Position numbers and translations under genes: made by a program
Origin: CAZGQY01 sp964528035
GTDB taxonomy: Bacteria; Pseudomonadota; Gammaproteobacteria; Methylococcales; UBA1147
Direction: 5' to 3'
DNA length: 27,263 nt
NCBI GenBank assembly: GCA_964528035.1
Contig: CAZGQY010000035.1
Span: 1-27,263, forward strand
The notes under the pieces: generated by a model
Databases searched by the model: none
Seen by the model: the letters and a program-made list of their open reading frames with translations, nothing else
What the model was told of the DNA's origin: nothing
Shown: in pieces, positions 16,298-22,810 of the stretch
Layout of the letters: every line of letters starts with the position of its first letter
How positions within the stretch are numbered: position 1 is the first letter of the stretch

Positions 16298-18073
16298 ATG
16301 GATACTATTTTTAGGGAATATTTCCACATTATCTGGCAAAAAAAATTTTATTTTGCGCTGGTGCTGGTTTCTCTGAGCAGTGCCACGATACTGGATTTGT
16401 ACGTTCCAATTTATTATAAAGCCATTGCCAATGGCTTGACGCAGCCCTATTCGGACGAGTTATTCACTTCACTGATCGAAGTTTTATTTTCCATAGCGAC
16501 TTGCTACATCGGTATATGGTTTTCATGGCGACTGGTGGAAGTCGGCATTATCCCACTGGATGGAGGGGGAGTTGCTCTACTGGAAAAACGTTGTTTCGAT
16601 GTATTGAAGAAACAACGATATGCCTTCTTCGAAAATAACTTTTCTGGCAGTTTAATCAAAAAGGCTCATCGGTTTTCAAGTTCATTCGAAGTCATCATGG
16701 ACTGGTTTTTGTTTTATTTTTTCCAGAACGTTCTCGCAGTCATTATCTCCTTCGTGATTTTCTACAACCAGCAGAAAGAATTTGCCTACTATTTTCTTGC
16801 CTGGGTTGTTGTCTTTATCGGATGGAATTTCATTTTTTCAATATGGAAGTTACGCTTTGACAAAAGAGTGGCGAAATGGGACTCCCAACTTGGCGGAATC
16901 TATTCAGACGCTATCAGTAATATGTTCTTAGTTAAGACTTTTGCATTGGAGCGTACTGAACAGACGCAGGTTGACCAAACTGTAGACACCAAATACAAAA
17001 AGAAAAAGATTGCCTGGATTCTGATGTTTGTCTCCTTTGCTGTTCAGGGAATACTGACCTTCGGTATAGAGTTAATACTGTTTTATCTTATGATCGATAA
17101 ATGGAAATCTGGAAATTTCCAGGTGGGTGAATTCGTTCTGTTTCAATCGATTTTACTGATGTTGATTCAACGATTGTGGGAATTTGGTCGTAACCTAAGA
17201 ACATTTTTTACCGCAATCGCCGATGCGACAGAAATGGCGGATGTGTTTAGAAACGAAGACATTGAGAGCAATACACAGCTGGCAGAGACTCGAAAAGTAC
17301 ACGAAGGCGCAATTACCTTTGATAAAGTGGACTTTAATTACGCGAGAAAGGTAGATACCGAAAATCGTCTGTTCAAAAACTTTTTCCTGGATATTAAAGC
17401 CAAAGAGAAAGTAGCGTTGGTGGGCCAGTCCGGTTCTGGTAAAACCACCTTAACGAAACTACTTTTTCGTTTTTGTGAACCACAATCCGGTGCTATTCGT
17501 ATTGACGGTTTTGACATCGGTGATTTCACTCTGGAATCGCTTCGAAAGCAGATTTCATTAGTTCCGCAACAACCCGAATTATTTCATCGCAGTATCCGTG
17601 ACAATATTGCACTAAATCGCAGTGTGAGTGAAAAAAAACTAAGGGAGGTTGTTGAAAAATCACACTGTAGCGCATTTATTGACACATTGCCCAATCAATT
17701 GGAAACAGTGGTTGGGGAGCGTGGCATCAAACTTTCGGGTGGCGAAAAACAGCGTATCGCGATTGCTCGTGCGTTATTGGAAGATGCACCGATTCTGGTG
17801 TTGGACGAAGCAACCAGTGCCTTGGACTCTGTCACAGAAAAAAGTATACAGTCGGCAATGTTTGAACTCATGAAGACCAAAACCACCATTGTTATTGCGC
17901 ATCGATTGTCAACCATACTGCGTATGGATCGGATACTGGTTCTGGAAACAGGCGAAATCGTTGAGCAGGGTACGCATCAGGAACTTTTGAACAAACAAGG
18001 AAAATACTATGAGATGTGGCAGCATCAGAGTGGTGATTTTTTGACCTTAGGGGAGGGGGCTGTTAGGGGGTAG
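16298..18073 (+). CDS. ABC exporter half-transporter (fused membrane and ATPase domains)
   Basis: A 591-residue protein of the MsbA/ATM1-like exporter type. Residues about 10-320 hold around six membrane segments. The nucleotide-binding domain carries Walker A GQSGSGKTT (from residue 376), a Q-loop at SLVPQQPELF, the signature LSGGEKQR, Walker B ILVLDEATSALDS and the switch histidine in IVIAHRLSTI. It should work as a homodimer, or with another half-transporter, in the inner membrane; the substrate cannot be told from the sequence. It lies 151 bp after the TPR gene on the same strand. That gap contains a GGAGCC/GGCTCC hairpin with no T-run. The last codons run through an unusually G-rich tract (18050-18070). 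Confidence 0.92.
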   Translation: MDTIFREYFHIIWQKKFYFALVLVSLSSATILDLYVPIYYKAIANGLTQPYSDELFTSLIEVLFSIATCYIGIWFSWRLVEVGIIPLDGGGVALLEKRCFDVLKKQRYAFFENNFSGSLIKKAHRFSSSFEVIMDWFLFYFFQNVLAVIISFVIFYNQQKEFAYYFLAWVVVFIGWNFIFSIWKLRFDKRVAKWDSQLGGIYSDAISNMFLVKTFALERTEQTQVDQTVDTKYKKKKIAWILMFVSFAVQGILTFGIELILFYLMIDKWKSGNFQVGEFVLFQSILLMLIQRLWEFGRNLRTFFTAIADATEMADVFRNEDIESNTQLAETRKVHEGAITFDKVDFNYARKVDTENRLFKNFFLDIKAKEKVALVGQSGSGKTTLTKLLFRFCEPQSGAIRIDGFDIGDFTLESLRKQISLVPQQPELFHRSIRDNIALNRSVSEKKLREVVEKSHCSAFIDTLPNQLETVVGERGIKLSGGEKQRIAIARALLEDAPILVLDEATSALDSVTEKSIQSAMFELMKTKTTIVIAHRLSTILRMDRILVLETGEIVEQGTHQELLNKQGKYYEMWQHQSGDFLTLGEGAVRG

Positions 18074-18177
18074 GCTGTGAAATACCGGCACTATTGCCGA
18101 TGAGTGTGCGGAAAATGGGAGTAGTTGACTTGTCATTTCTCTTGTCTTTCTTACGTGTGAAACTTGGGTGGAGAGTG

Positions 18178-18206
18178 TTGAGTCTCAGTAGCACCACTAC
18201 TATAAT
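18178..18206 (+). promoter_or_regulatory. Near-consensus promoter of the toxin-antitoxin operon
   Basis: The -35 TTGAGT (18178-18183) and a perfect -10 TATAAT (18201-18206) are separated by 17 bp. They end 33 bp before the antitoxin ATG. Such operons are usually autorepressed by the RHH antitoxin alone or with its toxin. No strong palindrome overlaps the boxes, so the operator is not defined. Confidence 0.75.
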
Positions 18207-18239
18207 GTATATTAATCTACAAAATAATAGAGATTTGAC

Positions 18240-18506
18240 ATGACTACTACACAAATATCAGCTTACATCTCAAAATCGACCAAAGAGCAAGTCGAAGCCT
18301 ATGTAAAAAGCCGAGGTGTAAAAAAAGGGTTTTTGATAGAAGAAGCCTTGCTGCACCATCTCAAGGTGTTGAAGGAGATTCCCGAAGATATTGTAATTCC
18401 TGCAAGACTGGTGCTGAGCAAAAAAAGTATGGAGCAAGTAGCAGAGCTTCTGGAAAGTGATCAGAAGCCCTCAAAAGCGCTGAAAGCTTTGATGAATGAT
18501 TCATAA
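18240..18506 (+). CDS. Ribbon-helix-helix antitoxin of a GNAT toxin pair (TacA-like)
   Basis: An 88-residue protein. The N-terminus (TTTQISAYISKSTKEQVEAY) fits a ribbon-helix-helix DNA-binding fold. The C-terminal segment LVLSKKSMEQVAELLESDQK, followed by PSKALKALM, resembles the toxin-neutralising tail of DUF1778/TacA antitoxins. The order antitoxin then toxin and the 11-bp overlap with the acetyltransferase gene are typical. It should block the GNAT toxin and repress the shared promoter. The N-terminal half is not a standard DUF1778 start, so it may be a variant branch. Confidence 0.8.
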   Translation: MTTTQISAYISKSTKEQVEAYVKSRGVKKGFLIEEALLHHLKVLKEIPEDIVIPARLVLSKKSMEQVAELLESDQKPSKALKALMNDS

Positions 18507-19038
18507 AATATTTGAAATAAGAGCTCTGCTTAAAAGTGATGATCGCTCTTCATTCCATAGTGGCAATATTGATCTTGACAGATTTTTTCAACGTTTTGCC
18601 GGACAAAATCAGTTCCGACACCATATTGGTACAAACTATGTAGCCATTTTGGAAAACCAGATCACTGGGTTTGTCACTATATCAAGCGGTGAAATGGCTA
18701 CAGAATTTTTACAATCGGCAATAAAAAGGCGTTTACCAAATTACCCTCTTCCTGTATTACGAATGGCGAGATTGGCTGTTGATAAAAATTTCCAGGGAGC
18801 CGGTTTAGGGAAACGCTTATTGAAAACTGTACTTATGTTGGCTCTGGAAATGCGTGAACGCTATGGCTGTGTCGGTGTGGTTGTTGACGCTAAACCTGAA
18901 GCCGTCAGGTTTTATAGTTCTTTTGGTTTTATGAAACTGGAATTGATTTCAGGTGAACTGGGAGATCGGCCTCAACCTGTATCGATGTTTATTCCGGTTG
19001 GGTTGATCGACAAGTGTGTTAAGAATGCGAGTCAATGA
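18496..19038 (+). CDS. GNAT-family acetyltransferase toxin (TacT-like)
   Basis: A 180-residue acetyltransferase of the size and order of TacT/AtaT toxins, which acetylate the amino acid on charged tRNA and stop translation. The N-terminal region NIDLDRFFQRFAGQNQ and the TNYVAILENQITGFVTIS strands match that group. The acetyl-CoA loop is QGAGLG at residues 100-105, preceded by RMARLAVDKNF. A tyrosine at residue 140, in VRFYSSFGF, is in the position of the catalytic tyrosine. The ATG lies inside the antitoxin gene, so translation is coupled. The open frame and motifs appear intact. Confidence 0.85.
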   Translation: MIHKIFEIRALLKSDDRSSFHSGNIDLDRFFQRFAGQNQFRHHIGTNYVAILENQITGFVTISSGEMATEFLQSAIKRRLPNYPLPVLRMARLAVDKNFQGAGLGKRLLKTVLMLALEMRERYGCVGVVVDAKPEAVRFYSSFGFMKLELISGELGDRPQPVSMFIPVGLIDKCVKNASQ

Positions 19039-19246
19039 TTGGGTTTTGGTGGAGGGTTTTGTATGCGGCCGTAAATAATATGGAAATGAGAGTTTAAAGA
19101 AGATTGGGGGAGGGGGATAGTTGGTCTTTGTAATGCGGGGAGCGCTTCGTTATCAGTTCATGAAACGAAAATAGATTACATGGGATTCGCCTGATAGTGT
19201 GATTGAAACTCTCGGGTAATATTTATATATGGATAAATAAGATTGA

Positions 19247-19945
19247 CCCCTTGTCATTAACGAGCGGCGTTTAGCACGCATCTCAGCACCAATATTCAAG
19301 CCGACATCGGCATATACTGCAAAAACTAAAGAAGGTCTGGAACTTCAACAATTTCAGGAGCGAGTCAATTGTATCGTTCAGGCAGCCGGACGAATATTGC
19401 GTGGGGATGGTCACAAAATAGTGGTTGTTGATAATATCCAATCGGAATTGGAATGTGATGTTCTTAGAAAATCATTGGATGGATGTTCAAGTGAACCGAT
19501 TAAGGTTGTTAATCATCACCCGAACTATCAATCAAAGGATGAATTCATTGAAGACATCATCAAATGTTACAACGGAGAATATGTCACCATTGAATCTGGT
19601 CTGGACATATTGAAACTGAAGGCAAATGAAATCAGGAATAGAACCAGAACCCAAACCCAATGGAAACAAGGGATGAATTGGCAACGCTTATCTAAACGAT
19701 TACCAGTGGATGAGCAAAAAGAATTGTTAGCCCATTCTCATAAACCAGAATCATTAACGATGAATAGGTTAAAGAAATATTTTGAAGATATCGAAGAATT
19801 GCTCAATTGGGAAGAGTTGTTGGTTAGAGGAATAAAAACAAAACAGGAATTTGTGACTAAATTTCGAGTCCAGTGTAGTCGCAATCCATCAGTAAAAACT
19901 CAAATGGCAAAAGATTTATTTGCAAAGATTAAACATTGGTTGTGA
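19247..19945 (+). pseudogene. 3' remnant of a helicase-like gene
   Basis: The frame is open for 232 residues from 19247. Its only in-frame ATG before the core (19229-19231) is followed by TAA (19238-19240) and TGA (19244-19246). The first usable start downstream would be a TTG at 19397. Residues just before that TTG read IVQAAGRILRGDGHKIVVVDN across the junction; QAAGRILR fits helicase motif VI of superfamily 2 (QxxGRxxR). The motif is thus split by the TTG start, which argues that the gene once began much further upstream and has lost its Walker A and DEAD/DEAH part. The C-terminal 130 residues are charged and helical, of unknown role. A short functional protein starting at TTG 19397 (182 residues) cannot be excluded. 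Confidence 0.55.
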
Positions 19946-19965
19946 TTCGCCTCATCCTGCCAAAT

Positions 19966-20025
19966 ATTGAAATTTTGATTTGTTAATTACGAGCAACTTG
20001 TTTGCGAAGTCATTAATATTTCAAT
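19966..20025. repeat. Stem-loop 0 of the array
   Basis: ATTGAAAT (19966-19973) pairs with ATTTCAAT (20018-20025), and TTAAT (19983-19987) with ATTAA (20012-20016). The apex (19990-20009, starting CGAGCAACTTG) is, apart from one extra T, the reverse complement of the apex of the stem-loop at 20143-20195. Confidence 0.5.
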
Positions 20026-20100
20026 TGCCGAGTAATAAATTTAATATTTGATATCAGGTAATTCATCTTAACTGATAATAACAAGCAATATGAATTCATA

Positions 20101-20133
20101 TTTATCCCACTTCGCTACGCTACGCAGGATAAA
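20101..20133. repeat. Stem-loop 1 of the array
   Basis: TTTATCC (20101-20107) pairs perfectly with GGATAAA (20127-20133). The 19-nt loop contains TTCGCTACGCTACGC, the fullest copy of the loop motif. Confidence 0.5.
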
Positions 20134-20142
20134 TTATCATTA

Positions 20143-20195
20143 AGCAGGGGTAATAAAATCTTCGCAACAAGTTGCTCGATTTAATTACCCCGCTT
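20143..20195. repeat. Stem-loop 2 of the array (long near-perfect hairpin)
   Basis: AAGC-GGGGTAATAAAATC (20143-20160, one bulged A) pairs with GATTTAATTACCCC-GCTT (20178-20195) with one mismatch. Inside it GCAAC and GTTGC (20164-20175) pair across two bases. About 22 pairs form one almost continuous helix. Confidence 0.7.
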
Positions 20196-20266
20196 GGATT
20201 TTCGCTGACGCTCAGATAAATGATGGGTTTAGTAACAAATGACAAGTCAAAAAATTGCAATTGATT

Positions 20267-20301
20267 GAATTACGAATGGGTGCTTGCACCCAAAGTAATT
20301 C
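20267..20301. repeat. Stem-loop 3 of the array
   Basis: GAATTAC (20267-20273) pairs with GTAATTC (20295-20301), and GGGTGC (20278-20283) with GCACCC (20286-20291) across a 2-base loop. Further out, ACAAATGA (20234-20241) can pair with TCATTTGT (20303-20310). Confidence 0.65.
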
Positions 20302-20310
20302 TTCATTTGT

Positions 20311-20341
20311 AATTGGAACGATGCGTAGCAGCGTTACAATT
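20311..20341. repeat. Stem-loop 4 of the array
   Basis: AATTGGAACG (20311-20320) pairs with CGTTACAATT (20332-20341), 9 of 10 positions. The 11-nt loop ATGCGTAGCAG carries the loop motif in reverse orientation. Confidence 0.6.
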
Positions 20342-20415
20342 AAATCAACCTTTTATTTAACTGCCACAAATAACATATCGTATAGATGTGTCCGGTTAGG
20401 TTAATGATGGCAATA

Positions 20416-20444
20416 ATTTCCAATTCGCTACGCTTATTGGAAAT
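20416..20444. repeat. Stem-loop 5 of the array
   Basis: ATTTCCAAT (20416-20424) pairs perfectly with ATTGGAAAT (20436-20444). The 11-nt loop is TCGCTACGCTT. Confidence 0.65.
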
Positions 20445-20454
20445 AAGCAGAGAT

Positions 20455-20503
20455 AATTTCAGTTGAACAATTCTTGCTTAGCTCGAATAATTCAACTGAA
20501 TTT
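20455..20503. repeat. Stem-loop 6 of the array
   Basis: AATTTCAGTTGAA (20455-20467) pairs with TTCAACTGAATTT (20491-20503), 12 of 13. After a small internal loop, ATTC pairs with GAAT. The 11-nt loop (20474-20484) is TTGCTTAGCTC. Confidence 0.65.
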
Positions 20504-20577
20504 GACTCGCTTTCTAATCTTATCTATTTGTTAAATCAAAAGTTTCAATTAATAGACATTTTTCTGGTTATATTAAA

Positions 20578-20636
20578 TTTACTGCCACAATCTAACAGGC
20601 CCCTTCTATTGGGAAGTGTTAAACTTTGGCAGTAAA
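20578..20636. repeat. Nested inverted repeat with attC-like boxes
   Basis: TTTACTGCC (20578-20586) pairs with GGCAGTAAA (20628-20636), TAACA (20593-20597) with TGTTA (20617-20621), and CTTC (20603-20606) with GAAG (20613-20616). ATCTAAC (20590-20596) and GTTAAAC (20618-20624) fit the RYYYAAC and GTTRRRY box consensus of integron attC sites. At 35 nt the span between boxes is shorter than normal attC sites, and no integron integrase is in the window. Confidence 0.5.
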
Positions 20637-20739
20637 CTGGAAATGATAGGTTGCTGGCAAGATAAGAAGGATTGCGTCCATTTCACTGATATGGGCAGAT
20701 TCGGATTGTGTAAAAATGAACGACTGAACATATCTTTAT

Positions 20740-20792
20740 GCAACTGGTAACATCATGTGACCGGTTGCTCTTTGGTGTTAATAAAACACCAA
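20740..20792. repeat. Two adjacent stem-loops beyond the recombinase stop
   Basis: GCAACTGGT (20740-20748) pairs with ACCGGTTGC (20760-20768), 8 pairs and one T-G wobble or mismatch. TTGGTGTT (20772-20779) pairs perfectly with AACACCAA (20785-20792). They lie just downstream of the minus-strand recombinase stop. No T-run follows on that strand, so a classic terminator is not supported. Confidence 0.5.
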
Positions 20793-20802
20793 TACAGTGG
20801 CA

Positions 20803-21348
20803 TCACTGCATCAAACGATACACGCTGGCTTTAGACAAACCATATTTCACGCATAAATCTTTAATCAACAATCCACCTTCTCTGTCAAGTTTCATCTGGT
20901 CGATTTGGTCATCGGTCAATTTTGCTTTTGCCCCAAACTTCACACCATTCTTTTTTGCGTTGGCGATTCCGTCCATTTGACGCTCTTTGCGGATTTCGGT
21001 TTCGAATTCAGCGATTGACGCCAGCATATTGAACAGCAATTTTCCGGTTGGCGTAGAAGTGTCAATGCTCTGGTCTAACACAACCAGTTCAACACCTTTT
21101 TGTTTTAATCCTTCGGATATTTGAGTAAGGTGATAGGTCGACCGTGCCAGCCTGTCCAATTTCGTTATGACCAAAGTGTCTCCATCTCGGACGTAATCCA
21201 GGCAGGATTTCAGTTCGGGGCGATCCGCTGTCGTGCCAGTCCTTTTTTCTTTATAGATTTTATCGCAGTGGTATCCACTCAATTTTTGAATTTGAACTTG
21301 TAACGACTGACCGATGGATGAAACCCGTGCATAACCGACAATTGCCAT
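20803..21348 (-). CDS. Small serine recombinase (resolvase/invertase family)
   Basis: A 181-residue site-specific recombinase of the Tn3-resolvase/Hin-Pin type. The N-terminal catalytic domain starts AIVGYARVSS with the nucleophile Ser at position 10. The TKLDRLARS motif carries the catalytic arginines, and the long helix follows from ASIAEFETEIRKERQ. The C-terminal 40 residues (LTDDQIDQMKLDREGG to ASVYRLMQ) form a helix-turn-helix. The length and order are complete, so it may be active. It has its own promoter over an inverted repeat and faces the stem-loop region, which may contain its target. Whether it resolves, inverts or merely belongs to a past transposon is not visible. Confidence 0.9.
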   Translation of the reverse strand: MAIVGYARVSSIGQSLQVQIQKLSGYHCDKIYKEKRTGTTADRPELKSCLDYVRDGDTLVITKLDRLARSTYHLTQISEGLKQKGVELVVLDQSIDTSTPTGKLLFNMLASIAEFETEIRKERQMDGIANAKKNGVKFGAKAKLTDDQIDQMKLDREGGLLIKDLCVKYGLSKASVYRLMQ

Positions 21349-21355
21349 ATTTTAG

Positions 21356-21418
21356 TGTCTTATAAATCTTTAAAGGTAATAAGAAATATATTATAAGACA
21401 TGAAATAAGACTTAGCAA
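21356..21418 (-). promoter_or_regulatory. Recombinase promoter overlapping an inverted repeat (possible res/operator)
   Basis: On the minus strand the -35 TTGCTA (21413-21418) and a perfect -10 TATAAT (21390-21395) are separated by 17 bp. A 10-bp perfect inverted repeat, TGTCTTATAA (21356-21365) and TTATAAGACA (21391-21400), covers the -10. A third partial copy, ATAAGAC, lies at 21405-21411. Resolvases commonly bind such sites both as recombination site and to repress themselves; that is inferred here. Confidence 0.6.
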
Positions 21419-21545
21419 GCCAGCATATCAGAAAGTGTACTTTTTAAGATATGGAAAACGCCCTACTGTAGTCGATTAGCGGGCGGTAGAACAATGCATC
21501 CTCTCACTCTGTCGTATTGGATCATCTACAAATGTTTAAGCAAAA

Positions 21546-21591
21546 TCGACAAAAAAGACATTCATACTATACTCCGATATACAGTTCGGAG
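21546..21591 (+). promoter_or_regulatory. Promoter and start-site inverted repeat of the small membrane-protein gene
   Basis: The -35 TCGACA (21546-21551) and -10 TATACT (21568-21573) are separated by 16 bp. CTCCGA (21572-21577) and TCGGAG (21586-21591) form a perfect 6-bp inverted repeat over the expected start of transcription, suggesting an operator or a 5' hairpin. Confidence 0.5.
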
Positions 21592-21637
21592 AACCCCAAA
21601 AATCGATTAATAAATTATTAACGGTGAAGGAATATTT

Positions 21638-22084
21638 ATGATTTCAAATAAGAATGCTATTTGGATATTTGGCACGATTACAGTATCAATTTTCGTTTTT
21701 TCTATTGCCCCAAAAGTTTTTAATTATGATTCTACCTTAGAACTATTCATGGGATTAACAATTCTTGATGTAACGTTAATTGGTTTTTGTCCATGGGCAT
21801 CTGCGTTAGGACTTGCAGTCGCAGAGGAAATGAAGAAAATTGACACAAACAAACAAAATCATAGCGGAAAAAATCCTTTGCTCATTTCATTGGCTCTTGG
21901 GTTGGTTGTTGCTTTATATTTTGTGGGTTCGATTAAAAGCGAAATGTCGTCTGTAGCAAAAATATTGGCACTTTGCATTCTTCTGGGCTATCAGTCTCCG
22001 AATTTTTGGTCTTCGCAAGAAAAAGTATTGAAAAAAATGATTGATGAAAAGATGGAAGAAATATCAAAAGCAAAGGATAGTTAG
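21638..22084 (+). CDS. Small membrane protein of unknown function
   Basis: A 148-residue protein with three to four hydrophobic segments: about residues 7-25, 33-62, 80-97 and 104-120. It ends in a charged, helix-forming cytoplasmic tail (KVLKKMIDEKMEEISKAK). I do not recognise a family. A GAAGGA about 8 nt before the ATG and its own promoter make it a real gene. It is convergent with the type I restriction operon, 11 bp from the end of the metalloprotease gene. Its place inside the accessory region invites the idea of a defence-associated membrane protein, but no motif supports this. Confidence 0.65.
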   Translation: MISNKNAIWIFGTITVSIFVFSIAPKVFNYDSTLELFMGLTILDVTLIGFCPWASALGLAVAEEMKKIDTNKQNHSGKNPLLISLALGLVVALYFVGSIKSEMSSVAKILALCILLGYQSPNFWSSQEKVLKKMIDEKMEEISKAKDS

Positions 22085-22095
22085 CCCTCAACCAA

Positions 22096-22806
22096 TCAAA
22101 TCGTCAACAACCGCCCGTTCAATTTCAACCACTCTTTATCCTGTTGGTATTCAGGCAACACGCTTTCCACCAACCGCCAGAATTTATCCGAATGGTTGTG
22201 ATGAATCATATGGCAAAGTTCGTGAACCACGACATAATCCACAATATGGTGGGGAGCAATGATGATTCGCCAGTTGTATTGGATATTGCCCTGTTTGCTG
22301 CAACTGCCCCAGCGACTCTTGAAAGATTTAATGCCAACCGACTTCGGTTGAACGCCCACAATACCGGCATAGCGTTCAGTCTTTTCCGTCAACCTTTGCA
22401 GTGCGTGTTCTTTATACCAGCGTGTCAATTTGTCCTGAATCCGTTGTGTTCGGCGTTCTTCTGAAATATCCACAGGCACTTGCACCATAAAACGCCCCTT
22501 GTTTAATTTAACGGGTTCAGGTTTTTCGTTGATTACTTTCAGACGGTAGTTGCGTCCCAGATAGGCGAAGGATTCGCCACTGACATATTCTTTGGGTTTA
22601 ACTGGCGGAACGGATGCCTGAACTTTCAGTTTTTCATTAATCCAACGATTTTTTTGTTTTAGTAATTGCTGGATGCGTTCATCACGGGTGGATTCGGGCA
22701 CAACCACAAAAACCTGGCAGTCTTGAACCTTAATACGAGCGTGTTTGCGTTTGCGACTGCGAACCACTTGGTAATCAAACCCAAAATATTGTAGTGATGT
22801 GTTCAT
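22096..22806 (-). CDS. YgjP-like (DUF45/M48-type) zinc metallopeptidase
   Basis: A 236-residue protein of the YgjP/UPF0758-independent DUF45 family. Visible are the strand FKSRWGSCSKQGNIQYNWRI and the zinc motif HELCHMIHHNHSDKFW. H195, E196, H199 and H205 are in the usual HExxH...H arrangement. Family members are thought to be metal-dependent peptidases, but their targets are poorly known. Genes of this family are frequently found beside type I restriction genes, as here: the ATG is 4 bp after the hsdR stop. This makes it the last gene of that operon. Confidence 0.88.
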   Translation of the reverse strand: MNTSLQYFGFDYQVVRSRKRKHARIKVQDCQVFVVVPESTRDERIQQLLKQKNRWINEKLKVQASVPPVKPKEYVSGESFAYLGRNYRLKVINEKPEPVKLNKGRFMVQVPVDISEERRTQRIQDKLTRWYKEHALQRLTEKTERYAGIVGVQPKSVGIKSFKSRWGSCSKQGNIQYNWRIIIAPHHIVDYVVVHELCHMIHHNHSDKFWRLVESVLPEYQQDKEWLKLNGRLLTI

Positions 22807-22810
22807 CGTT

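Larger units (their letters stand above)
19946..20802. other. 857-bp gene-free region dense in stem-loops
   Basis: No convincing reading frame is seen on either strand. The stretch is AT-rich and contains at least nine separate inverted repeats, listed individually. Several loops share a GCTACGC-type core in one orientation or the other. It also holds a 10-bp direct repeat, ACTGCCACAA, at 20360-20369 and 20581-20590. It lies between the helicase remnant and a serine recombinase gene. Candidate roles are a replication origin, recombination sites or structured RNA; nothing in the sequence decides between them. Confidence 0.6.

Noticed and set aside
18050..18070. G-quadruplex at the end of the ABC transporter gene
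   Set aside because: Only three runs of four or more G are present; a fourth run close enough is missing.
19184..19952. 9-bp direct repeat GATTCGCCT flanking the helicase remnant (19184-19192 and 19944-19952)
   Set aside because: Too short in 760 bp of sequence to claim a target duplication or att site, and no integrase or tRNA is adjacent.
20101..20503. CRISPR array
   Set aside because: The repeated units are hairpins with differing stems and irregular spacing, with no constant direct repeat and no cas genes.
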